This document shows positions 12,848 to 24,947 of a stretch of 64,000 bases of DNA, one piece after another. The position numbers were made by a program, and so were the translations under genes. The stretch is from Microvelia longipes (taxonomy: Eukaryota > Arthropoda > Insecta > Hemiptera > Veliidae), in the NCBI GenBank assembly GCA_018340805.1, contig JACMZG010001911.1:36523839-36587838 (forward strand), written 5' to 3'. The number at the start of each line of letters is the position of its first letter. Within the stretch, counting starts at the first letter, position 1. The notes beneath the pieces were generated by a model. It ran no database searches and was not told where the DNA came from. It saw only the letters and a list, made by a program, of their open reading frames with translations.

Positions 12848-13788
12848 TAACACTTTGAACTTCCATAGAACATTTATTTACTGTTTTACAAAGTTAAATT
12901 TCAGGAAAATAGAAAGCTGAAAGTCCAATGTAAATGAAAAATAAATAACAAATGTTAATACTGTTCAAATTGGTGACCTGCAGCATCAATACAATTTTAC
13001 CGTTTCTACCGTATAACCTCTATCGTGTTCACTAGAAAACACTCAACCATCCATTCACACAAACACCACCTGTTGTTTTTTTTATTTTGTTGCTCAATAT
13101 CAGACATTTTACAAAATAGGTGGGTTTCTTATTTCTTCTTATTACAATGCTTTCCCTTCCTATTATAGAGGATAGGAAAGCAAATATATAAAGCTATATT
13201 TTTGACTTCCCTACTAAGGTATGAAGTATTTAATGTTCACATTTAGCTAACGACTTAAAAAAGCATACCAATCTTTTATCAATTATCTTATCATTCTCTT
13301 GTTATCAATCTTTATCGATATTTAAGTGCGGAGGTATCATAGTGACAATTAAGCTCATATATATTATACTATGATTGTGAATTACATCTTTACTAAAGTC
13401 AATTTTTCCCAAATCTTTTATAAAGAATATCATAACTTTTTTGGGCCTAATACATTTTAATAGTTTGTTCTTTGTAGCACTGGAAACTTTATATAACTCC
13501 ATCTCAAAAATTCCTAATCATTCAAAACTTTTTATAGAATGAAAGTCCCCTTGATCAAGCCTAATACATTTTTTTAGATTGTCTAATTTATAAGTGATAT
13601 GGGATTGTAGTGGATGGAACCTGCATTTAAGAACATGATTTTTTTTCTAGAGCTAACTATAACTCGTACCATCAAATTCATCCTGATGGTATGAATGCTT
13701 CCGATGACTATAAATTAACAATATTAACTGATAAATAATGTTTTAAGGTATTATTATTCAAGTAAGTTATTATAATAGATTAATAAAT
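12848..13788. other. AT-rich stretch without a supported gene
   Basis: No gene is seen. A hairpin at about 13147-13182 pairs tgctttccc with ggaaagca around a short loop. A minus-strand open frame at 13305-13502 has no recognisable motif. Confidence 0.5.
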
Positions 13789-14040
13789 TAGGTCTCCACT
13801 AATTTTTATATTACACAATTTATTTGAGAGTTAACGTTCTGCCGCATCCGGCTATCATTAGTTATTCTCTGGAGTACTAAGAACGATCGTTAGGAAATAT
13901 CACTTTCCAATCTTTATATTGCACTATGAATATTGGAAAGTGATCGTTCATTGTACTCCAGAGAATTGCTAATGATGGCCGGATGTGGCAGAAAGTTGAT
14001 TCTCAAGTAAATTTTGATATAATATTTAGTGGAGAGACTA
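13789..14040. mobile_element. 252-bp TA-flanked MITE (foldback)
   Basis: Almost the entire element is an inverted repeat. The left end taggtctccactaa matches the reverse complement of the right end ttagtggagagacta. Pairing continues through the gttctgccgcatccggc and gccggatgtggcagaaag segments to cactttccaat and attggaaagtg, leaving a loop under 25 bp. TA dinucleotides at both ends suggest the TA target preference of Tc1/mariner-type elements; that assignment is inference. No open frame exists. Confidence 0.85.
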
Positions 14041-14189
14041 TTTATTTATCTATCATTGGATTACTCCACAGTTAATTTATTATTTATGTAAGAAAGAAAT
14101 TTGGGATGCTATACTGTATCAATATTAATGTGCAAATTATATTATACTATGTTATATCTTATACACTACAACTTTATATAAATTAACAT

Positions 14190-14590
14190 TATATAGATAC
14201 AGGGTGGTACATTTCTGATGCACCTACATTATCCTTAAAAATAAGGAGAAAAAATTGTCCTAGACTTTTAAAATTGGTCCCTACTCCCTGTAAACTGACT
14301 CTTGCGGGTTCAAATTTACCATTATGGTTTCAGTAACTGTGTTAATATTTTTTTTCTTTAGTGTTTAAAAAAATCTAAGCTATATGTCAACCATAGCTTG
14401 ATGTAATAATACCTGATTAGTATGATGTTAGTGACGGATTTATTGGAGTGTTTTAAGTTAGCATTATTATGGTATGATTAATAATTTAAGTTTTCAAAGT
14501 TACCTCAAGTGTTACAAAATTACTATCTTTAAATAATAGTTACCAAAATATTATTGGTAAATTTGAACTCGCTAGAGCCAGTTTACTATG
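14190..14590. mobile_element. Inverted-repeat element, non-coding
   Basis: A segment at about 14288-14340 (taaactgactcttgcgggtt, then caaatttacca) is the diverged reverse complement of about 14535-14586 (tggtaaatttgaactcgcta, then gagccagttta). The words acagggtggtacatttctga near 14200 resemble the ends of many dispersed animal repeats. The outer boundaries are uncertain. Confidence 0.6.
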
Positions 14591-16879
14591 AGAAGAGACA
14601 ATCTTCGAACGTCGATGAGTATGCTTCCCCTTAATTTAGAAGATTTAATGTTGGTACACCTGGAAAGTCCTACACAGTATATTGTTAAATTCCACTATTT
14701 CATCACTGCTTGCGACAGACTGAAGAATCGCTGTAATGTTTTTTTAAAGAAATCATAAAAAAACTGTACTGTATTTTAAAATAATATTTTCTTTGTTTTA
14801 ACAATTTAATCCATTAAAATTATGTTTCGTCCAATTTTGGAAATATTTTTTATTATTTAGTTGTAGGGTGTACAAAATCACTATACTATACAAATAATAC
14901 AGATGTCAATATTACCTCAGGTAAGGCTTATTGTGAACAATGTTTTATCATGTGTATATAAAAAGTATTGTAAATCTATACAATGTATAAATAAATAAAA
15001 GCTTCATTTATTCATCATATTAAATAAATTTTACTTATATATGTAACTTCTGGTACTTTAAATTTCATTATTCACAAAGTTGAAGTTAATTTACTTATTT
15101 TTAAGCTTTGTATTAATTAACATAAAAATTACTCAAACCCTTTCTTTCACATCAGATTGTAAATCATACTCTTAATGACTATAATTTTGCTTTTTAAAAA
15201 TCTAAGTTATTTATAAAGGCATTACTCCGGTGTTATCGAGGATCGATATGGCGTGCATCAAGTCTATTCGAGTGATGATACCCATCGCTTTGATAACCAT
15301 TTGTCTCAGAACCATTTCATTTTTTAACTTCTATATTCTTTTTTAAGCAATCTTTGGGTTTTAATCAAAGTATATTTTATATTATTAATTAGTTTATCAA
15401 GTAAATGATAAAGTATTATTTTGATTAGATCTGATTTTAACTTAGGTTTCCGATTTATATATTTTTAAATTAGGTAAAACTTTAACATTTTTTTAATCTT
15501 CATTTGTTTAAATTCCCATGTAGAGAAATTATACAGAATGGACCAAAAGTCTCTCCCTCCCTTTTAGCGAATTTTTTGAACTTTGAACTATTCGACATAA
15601 ATTAATAAAACTTGGTTTACTTTTTGTGTAACTAACTTCAGGTGTTCAAGAAATGCAAAACATTTTGCTACTTGCATATTTTTGTCTAAGACCGTTATTT
15701 TGGAGGGAATATCACAGATTGAGAGTTAACATTATAAAGAATTTGTTTCGACTAAAAATGCCTTATTTGTGGAACAAAATCATAAATTATTAGTTACCTT
15801 ACCATCATTTGATGGTATTTATAGTCAATAATGCTGCTAGGTTAAGGTATTTATACAGGTCTTCTTACTCAATCTCATGAGGCATTTTAAACTTCGCTGA
15901 CGAATATGTTGTCATCAAATTGAGAAAAAATTTAAATATCATAGCTTAATCCGTTATTTTTTATTCGTTATTAATTCGTTACACCTTTCGGTTAGCCGTG
16001 TTCTGGTTTTCTTTTCATTATAGCTTAAAAGACCAACTTTCATTCCCCCGTTTTTTATTACAGTCTAAGATCTTGAATTATTGATTATAATATACATACT
16101 TCTATTCCTCTATGTACTCAGAGTGGACAATCATTAGACAGATATCTTGATTACACGTTCCTTTAATGAATCTCTCCTAAAACTTGCTTATTACCTAATT
16201 TTACCTGACACCATACAACCTTGAACAAATAGGTAAAGGTGGGTGTCGGTTAGGATAGTAGTTTTTTTAAAAATGATAACTGAAGCTTATAATTTAAAAG
16301 CTTAGTAACATTAATTATACTTTCTTTTCCAACTTCTGTTACCGTCGGTGTGTGAGACAAAGTATGTAATCACCTCAGTTTTAAATTTGTATTGGATATA
16401 TGTGTGGAAAATATTTTTTTGTTCTTAATTTCAATGCTTTTGTTAAAAGATATTTCGAACGGAAAAGAAACGAATTCCCCTTACGTAATAATTTTTATGA
16501 AAAGCATTACTTGCATTGTTTGAAAGGTGGTATTTGGAGTAAAAGGCGCACATATGCTCTGAGACGTAAACTAATAAATTTTAAACAAGCTATAGTTCTA
16601 GCTATGCTGCATTCCATTTGTATTCAGGTGCAGAAATTCAGTATCCAATTTTTATAATTTACGTGAGGTACACTATAGCGTATAAAATAATTTTGCTTTT
16701 TGTCCTGACGTGGCTGAGTTTTAACTTGGTATATAATTTGTATAGAAGTTTTCATTTGTATAGATAATGCTAATGGCCTTCTTTAACAAATCATCCCTAT
16801 ACAGCGATAACCCTGGTGAAAACCAAGAATAATCTGTAATCTAACTTTGGTTTAATCGAGCGGCAAGAATCCCTGACGG
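14591..16879. other. AT-rich stretch without a supported gene
   Basis: I see no coding segment with convincing composition. A partly self-complementary segment at about 15225-15295 is GC-richer. An open frame of 85 residues at 16400-16657 (plus) is rich in Lys, Arg and Phe without a motif and lies in plain AT-rich sequence; I leave it uncalled. Confidence 0.45.
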
Positions 16880-17175
16880 TATGTACTAATAGGGAGAAGG
16901 GTTAGTCAGGTAAAATGGACCCCAGGGGATATACGAGTTGAGTATCTGGGGGTGGAAAGCACTTGCTCCCAACTCTGAGAAGGGTAATGACAATAGGATT
17001 GTGCCGGTGATTAATTACCCTCTGTGAATGAGGCTTGAAGGGGGAAAGTGAATTCCGAATAAAAGAGAGAGACTGCGATACTCTACTGATATCCCGGCCA
17101 ACGACAGCATGAAAAATCGTCACCCCTCTGAGAAGGGACGCGTGCGCTGCAAAAACATCATTTCCTCCCCCCCCT
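16880..17175. other. GC-richer island, possible repeat fragment
   Basis: This roughly 300-bp segment is markedly GC-richer than its flanks. It contains ggaccccaggggatatacga, tgctcccaactctgagaag and gatatcccggccaacg. A minus-strand open frame at 16902-17123 has no motif. The style resembles the untranslated end of a non-LTR retrotransposon, but I cannot assign a family; this is a guess from word style alone. Confidence 0.35.
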
Positions 17176-18280
17176 TATACAGATTAGTGCTAAAAGGGCC
17201 GAGTTTTTCCTTCACGGAATGAAAAAAAAATTGTAATTCTCCGCTGTCCATTTATAACCAGATGAAGTTTTCTAAATTTGTCGCTACAACCCAACACCTC
17301 TATTGCAATATCTTTTTGTAATCACTTTTTTTTCCTACCCTCAGGGGTTTTCAAAAAGTAATTGATTCAAGAGTCTGGTATAATACTTTATGTTTGTGAT
17401 AAAATGCCTCTTCTTGCTCTTGTTTTAATTAATTAAAACAAGTGATGAAGCATCAGTCACTCTAATCTTGTTAACTGATACTGAAATTTAAAAAACTTAT
17501 TGGTTGTTAGTGAAGCTTTATTTTGAAACAAAAACACCCTTTTGAAGGTCCAACGTTTAATTAACAATCTACTACAGATTTCCCGGGGAAAAAAATCTTT
17601 CTGTGAAATGAATTTTATTTTTAGTTTCTGACCTGCTTTATTTTTTTATAGGAGTTTGCTTTACATCTTTTGAACAACACTGATTTGTGCTGCAAATACA
17701 TTGATTTTATTATTTAATAATACTTTCTCACCCTTTGTTTTATATATATTTGTGCATAAGTAAATTTAATGATATGTTACATTTAGGGACACGACGAATA
17801 ACCAAAATATCACGTCATGCACTTGTTTATCATTTATTGTCCATAAAATGTATTAAATGAAATAAAATAAATAATTGTTAATTTATGTGAACATAGCTTG
17901 AATATAATTAACAATAAATTTTCCCTTTACAAAACCTAAAAAGAAACTAAAGCTTTAAAGAATTTGATAATAATATCTGAAATATCTGACTATAAAAACA
18001 AAACAAATGAGTTCACACTACTTAAATTTTAATCCCAGTGCATATTAAAGTTTTAATAATTAGAGAATCAATACTTTTAATTTCCATACATTAGGCATTA
18101 AATAAAAAAAAAATACTAAATACACTAATATCTTCATCTCAAGAAACTCAATTTTTTCTGGAAAAAATTTGAAAATAATAATTTTTGTATATTTTTTTTT
18201 CAATTTCTAAAGAAATGATAAGCTTGTGAGGTTAAGAACACGTTGAGGAAGATGGAGTTTTTTAAAGAGGGACTATTACT
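17176..18280. other. AT-rich stretch without a supported gene
   Basis: Nothing supported is seen on either strand. Confidence 0.6.
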
Positions 18281-18322
18281 TATATATATATATATATTAT
18301 ATATATATATATTTATATATAT

Positions 18323-18364
<42 letters not shown>

Positions 18365-18397
18365 ATATTATATATATATATTATATATAATATAATA
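18281..18397. repeat. (TA)n microsatellite, interrupted
   Basis: TA dinucleotides with several TTATA interruptions. Confidence 0.95.
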
Positions 18398-18594
18398 CAT
18401 ATACTTTGGCGTTCTTACTCACTTCCGACATCGAACAAGCTTTGAACGTCATTACATGAATAAAATTAAGAAAAATTGTTTTCTTAATACGTAGAGAAAG
18501 TAGCAATTTCGGAGTAAGCGGTTTTCACTATGCGTAACCAAACTTCATTCTTTCTCCGTAGTGAATTTCCTCTCTATTGGTATTTTTACTTTTA

Positions 18595-18665
18595 CTCATT
18601 TATACGTAGGTATATAGAAAAGTATTGTGTTTGCTAAAAATCCGAATTTTTTCTGTTACACGAGA
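18595..18665 (-). mobile_element. Tail-module fragment, minus strand
   Basis: The plus strand reads cgtaggtatatagaaaagta and then ttgtgtttgctaaaaatccg, the reverse complement of the end of the module at 59455-59905. It lies immediately upstream of the 5S-derived copy and points the opposite way. Confidence 0.65.
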
Positions 18666-18689
18666 AAAATTATTAATCGGGTTCAGATT

Positions 18690-19135
18690 TCCATGCGTGT
18701 AGATACATATGACAATAATGTACTAAGTTTCAACTCATTATAAGCATTGCTTTAATTTTGATCAAATGTTTGTGTACGTTTTAAATATATTGTAAACTGG
18801 AAAATAATTTAATCAGATTGAAATTTGGTTTAATACAGGTGTATACCTATACTTAAAAAATAAGTACACCAAGTTTTGTTTCAATGCGATAAGTAAATCC
18901 ATGATATTTATTGGATTATAAAAGTTAAGCAGCATCGAGCGTGGTCAATGCCTGGATGGGTTACCGCAGGGAATGTACGGATGTTTTTCCTCTTAGACAA
19001 GCGAAGCGGTCTGAAAGACGTGCTGCTGATAATTTAACGACTTCTATATTTTGAGGACGAGCGAAGCGAGTCTGAAGTAGGGAATATAAGTGTAGCGAAT
19101 CCTATGTGACGAGGAAAAGTTTCAAAAAAGTTCCA
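18690..19135 (+). mobile_element. 5S rRNA-derived SINE-like element, best copy
   Basis: The core at about 18922-18978 (aaagttaagcagcatcgagc, gtggtcaatgcctggatggg, ttaccgcagggaatg) corresponds to roughly nucleotides 47-105 of animal 5S rRNA. In real 5S genes this region holds the A box, intermediate element and C box of the pol III type 1 internal promoter, bound by TFIIIA. The match is good at ttaagcagc, at ctggatggg and at accgc-ggga. About 230 bp of non-5S sequence precedes it (aagtttcaactcattataag ... tgtttgtgtacg) and a segment with repeated agcgaagcg motifs follows (gaggacgagcgaagcgagtc). The 5' half of 5S is missing, so it is not a 5S gene. Two further copies with the core lie at 25790-26084 and 54195-54625. 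Confidence 0.8.
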
Positions 19136-19204
19136 CAATCCGTACCGGAATTTTAAATTTGTAATAACATTGCAAAACATTATAATGCAGTCTAAAATGT
19201 CTCT

Positions 19205-19455
19205 TTTTCACAACTTGACCTGATGATTGATTTTTGTGCCAAGTTACAACTCTCTAGGCGTGAACACAGGGGGAGTTATTGGGTCACACAGAAACACTAG
19301 CAGCCCATGTGCATGATGCAAACCATATAGAACCTCATGGAAATATCTGAAACGGATGATTGTAGTAAAATTCTCTATTTCGGTGTTGTGGGGAACACCA
19401 TTAATTTTTCTATATACCTACGATGGTAGGTGAGGAGAAGTAAAAATAATAGGTT
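19205..19455 (+). mobile_element. Tail module, plus strand
   Basis: It contains gatttttgtgccaagttaca, the gaaatatctgaaacggatga segment, and the terminal words ctatatacctacgatggtag and gaagtaaaaataata. These appear in the same order at 59455-59905 and 33225-33385. It follows the 5S-derived copy after about 70 bp. Confidence 0.7.
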
Positions 19456-21137
19456 TGTTTTATAAATTTTTATAGAAAGGTGTGCTAGGCACGTGGCTGG
19501 AAGTTTTGTTTGGGGGTGGGTTTGGAAACTTACACAGTTTCAGCGTTTGGTCCAGAGAATGCAGCACTGTCTTATTACCCCTGTTCCATCTCTACTTACA
19601 AACCTCTCTGTGTATAGAGATGAATTAATCCCTTACTTCGTATGTTATGTAACTTTAAACCCTTTTTTCTATATATTGCCTTTATAAACCGCATTAGAAT
19701 TATAACAATGCTAATCAATACTGGGGATTCTTATATAATACTAGACAAAATTAGTCTGTTAAGGTTTATATTATCTTGGCTTTTTAATTCAAAGAAAATT
19801 ATTCTGTTATTATTATGTAGTGGTTTTTTGTCATGCTCGTATGTATTTACGGTATCTGTGTGCTATGTATAAAGAGACTGCTTTTAACTCGCGCATTGTA
19901 AATAATTAGAATGAAGGAAAATATTCTCTCTATTTGTATGATAGTTTGTTTTATGTCATTTTTTATTTGAAATGGATGGGTTTAGAAGACAATTGATACA
20001 TCGTGAATATGCACATAATTCCTATTGCTTTTGAAGTAACGGTGTAATTATTACAATAATTCCCTGTCTTTATAAAACCCAGTCTCGTGAATGTTCGGTG
20101 TGCTCTTTTTTCTCCTGGGTTGGTGCTATGTTTTCTGATCTTCTATTTAAGTCGCAGCAAAGAGACTTAGGGTAGGTTCGCAAGTACTGACCAATCAGAC
20201 CAGTCTGGCCAAAGGGCCATTTTTCAGCATGTTGCTCCGCTCAGTAGTCGGAGTTACTCGGTGAGCGTATCTCAAAAATCAAGGTGGCATTGCTGATCAA
20301 AGTGACCAGAAAAAGGTGGCCTACTTGGACTCAGGTTTACCAATATTTTTGTAATTTTAACCTATTTTTGTTTGTCTACTTTTTTTCGCCAATTTAAATG
20401 AAGCGTATTTATTTTAACGTTACAACCCGTTGTATTTAGTTACTTTCAGTTGATTCGTCAAATTTAGCAAAAATGAGATAGAATAAAGCCTGGAGTTGTA
20501 GACATATTGCTTAAGTAAGATTAATAAACATCAACACTAGACAAATATAAACTAGAGAACATACATAACAAACATATGCAAGATTTTAAAAGTAATAACG
20601 AGTATATATCAAAGCATGAACACAGGTGAGCGCGTTGATAAAGGTTATACGGAAACGTGTGATTGTTACCTATCACTAATTGCTTAAGAATAGATCAAAG
20701 CGTTGGCAATTAACTCTTGTACTTCAGTGGTGGGGTAAAATAGCCGCATAGATGACTAATTAGATCTTACCGGTCACATCCGCAAAGTGCACCCTACACA
20801 CGTAGAGGAGTACTCCGGTCGTAAATTTACCTTGCATAAGGGGCTCCGATAGTGTGCGTATTTTTTAACTTTGTTGTAAAGATGAAACTAATTTTGACTA
20901 TTTCCTTCGGTAAATCCTTCCAAGTACCATAGGTAAAGACTTCCACCTCCTAACCCTCAAATATTGACGCACAAATCATTTAATGTGATTGGTTGCTGGT
21001 CAAACCAGCATTGTGGTACCAGACTACCATAGCCTCCCTCTAGTAGTAGTCTGTTTGGGTTGCGGGATTTCAGTGTCATGTCCTATATAACTTATTTGAT
21101 CATGACTAGCTGTAAAATGTATAACATTTATTTATGG
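19456..21137. other. No supported gene; GC-richer segments
   Basis: Two overlapping open frames at 19493-19872 are hydrophobic and Leu/Ile-rich, and I do not call them. A segment at about 20165-20335 (contains tggccaaagggccattttt) is GC-richer and partly self-complementary, as repeat ends often are. The segment at 20740-20850 is also GC-richer but unidentified. Confidence 0.4.
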
Positions 21138-21165
21138 CTACGATTCATTAGTCAATGAATCGTAG
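21138..21165. repeat. Perfect 12-bp-arm hairpin
   Basis: ctacgattcatt and aatgaatcgtag flank the 4-base loop agtc. Nothing downstream shows that it is a terminator or processing signal. Confidence 0.85.
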
Positions 21166-21224
21166 GTATCGTTTTGAATAAAATTATATATTTTTTTATT
21201 TGTTATTGATATGCTGGGTGAACA

Positions 21225-21478
21225 AAAGGGATACAGTGGCGTAAGGCCAGGGGGGGGACTGAGGGGGCTTAGCCCCCCCGAATTTTTCATAACCTAAAAC
21301 CCGCAATAAATGATGTGAAAAAAATAACCCGGATAAAATATCATAAATATAAAATTACTAACATATATTTTTACAATAAATTTAATTATAATATCATAAA
21401 TATATATAAAAAAATATAGCATTGAAATTGAAGGATATAAAAAATTATACTAATATATCTATGTATATATAATATAAT

Positions 21479-21517
<39 letters not shown>

Positions 21518-21701
21518 TCTATATATATATATATATATGTGTAATTATATATATAATTATTATATATAGATTTTATATATATATTATATATATATATATG
21601 AGCCAAGCCTTTACTAAATGTTTGTATATTTTATATTCTATTAGTATAAATATTTATATATCTTATATATATATATTTTTTATATATATTATTATATTAT
21701 G

Positions 21702-21732
<31 letters not shown>

Positions 21733-22241
21733 TATTATGATTTATTATATTATTATTATTATCAATTATTATTGTTATTGTTATCATATTATTATTCATA
21801 GTATTATTAGTAAAAATTGTATATATATATATATTATTATATTTTTATTATATATATTATATATATTATATTAGCTATATATAATTTTTCAACATTCAGG
21901 GCCCTCCCGAAATTTAGGCCCGCTATTCAGATGATCAAAGTTTCAAAAACACAACAAAAACAATCTTCCTAGGTTCTTCTAGGTTGTTCCTAGGTTGTTC
22001 TGGCCATTTTCCTCGCTTTCCTAGCTTTATGTCATTTTAGAAACCAGTTTTAACCTCCGCTAGGGCTCGGAAGTGATCTTCCTAGGTTTCTCCGTAGCGT
22101 TTTCTAACTTCGCACCTTAAATTAGGAAAGGCTAGGAAAGCTTAGAACAACCTAGGAGATTCCAGTAGGTAGGAAGGTACCTCGTAATCTCCGTAGATTG
22201 TCTCTAGTCATTTTTTGTTCAATATTTTATAATTGTTTATT
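21225..22241. repeat. Head and AT-rich interior of the 115-bp-repeat unit
   Basis: It starts with cagtggcgtaaggccagggg followed by a G-run, ggcttag and a C-run. That word string is common at the start of dispersed repeats in many invertebrate genomes; this is general knowledge and no search was run. An AT-rich low-complexity interior (about 21450-21880, many TATA/TTAT runs) follows, then a second C/G-rich segment near 21895-21930 (cagggccctcccgaaattta). Confidence 0.55.
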
Positions 22242-22800
22242 GAGCTTAAAATCGTTTTTGGGTCAAAGTGCGGTTCGGGCGAAAATTCTTTTGGTTGTCA
22301 CCCTTATAAATTTGGGTGCTGCCCAAACAGTCAAATTTATTTTTATGCTACACACCACCTTCTTTTTGACTGAAACGGAATTTCGAGCGCTAATAAAAAA
22401 ATTTTTTTTGGTCGGCTCCCCTTATACATTTTGGGGTATGATCTAAAAGTCTAATTTTTATTTATTGCTCCAACAAATTCTTTTGACCTAAACGCGATTT
22501 TGAGGATAAAAAATTTTTTTTGGTCGGGTTACCCTTATAAATTTTGGGGTGCTGCCCCAAAAATCAAATTTTTTTTTTGCTCCCAACAACTCTTTTACCT
22601 GACACGATTTTGAGCCATTAAAATTTTTAGGTTTTGGCTCCCCCTTATAAATTTTGGGAGTGTTGCCCCAAAATCCAAAAAAATTGTTTTATTGCTCTAA
22701 ACAACGCTTCTTTTGACCTGAACGGATTTGCCGCAGTAAAACGATGTTTTTTGGGATGGGGTCCCTTATAATTTTGGGGGTTACCACCCCATGATACAAG
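22242..22800. repeat. ~115-bp tandem repeat, about 5 diverged copies
   Basis: The unit contains cttataaattttggggt, then gccccaaaaatcaa, a T-run, ttgctccaaacaac and cttttgacctgaacg. The ccttata anchor recurs near 22302, 22419, 22532, 22642 and 22763, giving spacings of 110-121 bp. Copies differ by many substitutions and single-base indels. The same unit occurs at 37525-37760. Open frames across this block (plus 22198-22446, minus 22645-22857) are repeat translations. Confidence 0.85.
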
Positions 22801-22857
22801 CATGTTGATACACTTTTTTATATGTTCAGGAATATGGGACGGCAAAGGTTTGTCCAA

Positions 22858-22858
22858 A

Positions 22859-22889
<31 letters not shown>

Positions 22890-22890
22890 T
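22858..22890. repeat. Poly(A) tract closing the repeat unit
   Basis: About 29 adenines with one G. It lies just after the last 115-bp unit and could be the 3' tail of a retrotransposed unit. Confidence 0.8.
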
Positions 22891-23947
22891 CTAAGTTACT
22901 GTAAAAACACTGATTTGGTAATTGATGACCATACAGTCCAGAACGATTAAACAACCTAAAAGTTGGGTATTCAAATTCAGTGTCATTAGTGGGGTTGGTA
23001 ACGAATTTTATCCCGATAGCTCCATTCGAAGCTGAGTGTAATCAAATTAATTTTAATCGATTATACAAAATAATCGAGGAATTTTGTTAAGCTATGACAA
23101 ATTTATTCCCTAAGCAAATAGGCTTATGAACCTATACATAATACACACAGTTCCGACGTAAAGAAAATGTGATTCTAGTTCAACCGTGATTGCACTCAGG
23201 ATGTTTAATGTGACTTTGATTGAAGTCAGCTACGTACACAATTAACGGGGATAGTATTGATTGTTTACATTATGCTTCGGAGTAGAAGGAAATTTTACGT
23301 ATGGAGGTTCTCCCATTAAAATGTTGGAGATTCAACTCTGCCTTAACGTGGTGTGTTGTTATTACCATGTAGAATGGTAGAGCTGTTAATGTTTTGAAAA
23401 TTCCCGTCTTGAGCGGACCGCTTCTTGCGATTGACTAACCTTGCAATAAGATGCTATCAAATCTTATAATGGAAGTTTAACTTGATGACCGTTATAGCAA
23501 TATAAGTATACTAGAGCTGAGTATTTTTTATTGAGTATATAATTTTACTGGATAGTTCTAACTGAAACTAAATATTACGGGTAAATTGGCTAACTTACTA
23601 AAGGTAACAGACTTGAAGATAGATTATACATTGTTGTTTGTTTTGTGTAGTTTTTAAATGGTTAATATCAACGCTTTTAAAACGCTACGACGAACTATTG
23701 CTACGTAATGATCTGATTAACGTCAAATGGAAGTACCAACTTTGTAGGGTTTATACACCGTATAACTATGATTGATTTATTTATGTCAATAATAATAATT
23801 CTCACTAATAACTTACATCAAAAATGTGGCACCCATCCAGCTCTAACGAAAGTTTAACTGTTTTTGATTTATCACAACTAATTTGTTATCTGTAAAACAT
23901 CTTAAATAGATATTAGACTTAATGATTTCTTCATAAAGGGAAATTAA
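22891..23947. other. Unique-looking sequence without a supported gene
   Basis: The composition is less AT-extreme than its neighbours and no repeat family is recognised. No open frame of convincing composition is present. It could be intron or regulatory sequence. Confidence 0.4.
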
Positions 23948-24947
23948 NNNNNNNNNNNNNNNNNNNNNNNNNNNNNNNNNNNNNNNNNNNNNNNNNNNNN
24001 NNNNNNNNNNNNNNNNNNNNNNNNNNNNNNNNNNNNNNNNNNNNNNNNNNNNNNNNNNNNNNNNNNNNNNNNNNNNNNNNNNNNNNNNNNNNNNNNNNNN
24101 NNNNNNNNNNNNNNNNNNNNNNNNNNNNNNNNNNNNNNNNNNNNNNNNNNNNNNNNNNNNNNNNNNNNNNNNNNNNNNNNNNNNNNNNNNNNNNNNNNNN
24201 NNNNNNNNNNNNNNNNNNNNNNNNNNNNNNNNNNNNNNNNNNNNNNNNNNNNNNNNNNNNNNNNNNNNNNNNNNNNNNNNNNNNNNNNNNNNNNNNNNNN
24301 NNNNNNNNNNNNNNNNNNNNNNNNNNNNNNNNNNNNNNNNNNNNNNNNNNNNNNNNNNNNNNNNNNNNNNNNNNNNNNNNNNNNNNNNNNNNNNNNNNNN
24401 NNNNNNNNNNNNNNNNNNNNNNNNNNNNNNNNNNNNNNNNNNNNNNNNNNNNNNNNNNNNNNNNNNNNNNNNNNNNNNNNNNNNNNNNNNNNNNNNNNNN
24501 NNNNNNNNNNNNNNNNNNNNNNNNNNNNNNNNNNNNNNNNNNNNNNNNNNNNNNNNNNNNNNNNNNNNNNNNNNNNNNNNNNNNNNNNNNNNNNNNNNNN
24601 NNNNNNNNNNNNNNNNNNNNNNNNNNNNNNNNNNNNNNNNNNNNNNNNNNNNNNNNNNNNNNNNNNNNNNNNNNNNNNNNNNNNNNNNNNNNNNNNNNNN
24701 NNNNNNNNNNNNNNNNNNNNNNNNNNNNNNNNNNNNNNNNNNNNNNNNNNNNNNNNNNNNNNNNNNNNNNNNNNNNNNNNNNNNNNNNNNNNNNNNNNNN
24801 NNNNNNNNNNNNNNNNNNNNNNNNNNNNNNNNNNNNNNNNNNNNNNNNNNNNNNNNNNNNNNNNNNNNNNNNNNNNNNNNNNNNNNNNNNNNNNNNNNNN
24901 NNNNNNNNNNNNNNNNNNNNNNNNNNNNNNNNNNNNNNNNNNNNNNN
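23948..24947. other. Assembly gap of exactly 1000 N
   Basis: A round-number run of N, hence a gap of arbitrary size between contigs. The 400-residue minus-strand open frame that spans it consists of unknown residues and is not a gene. Confidence 0.99.

Noticed and set aside
18922..18978. Functional 5S rRNA gene
   Set aside because: The first ~46 nucleotides and the closing 3' stem are absent and the flanks match a dispersed repeat.
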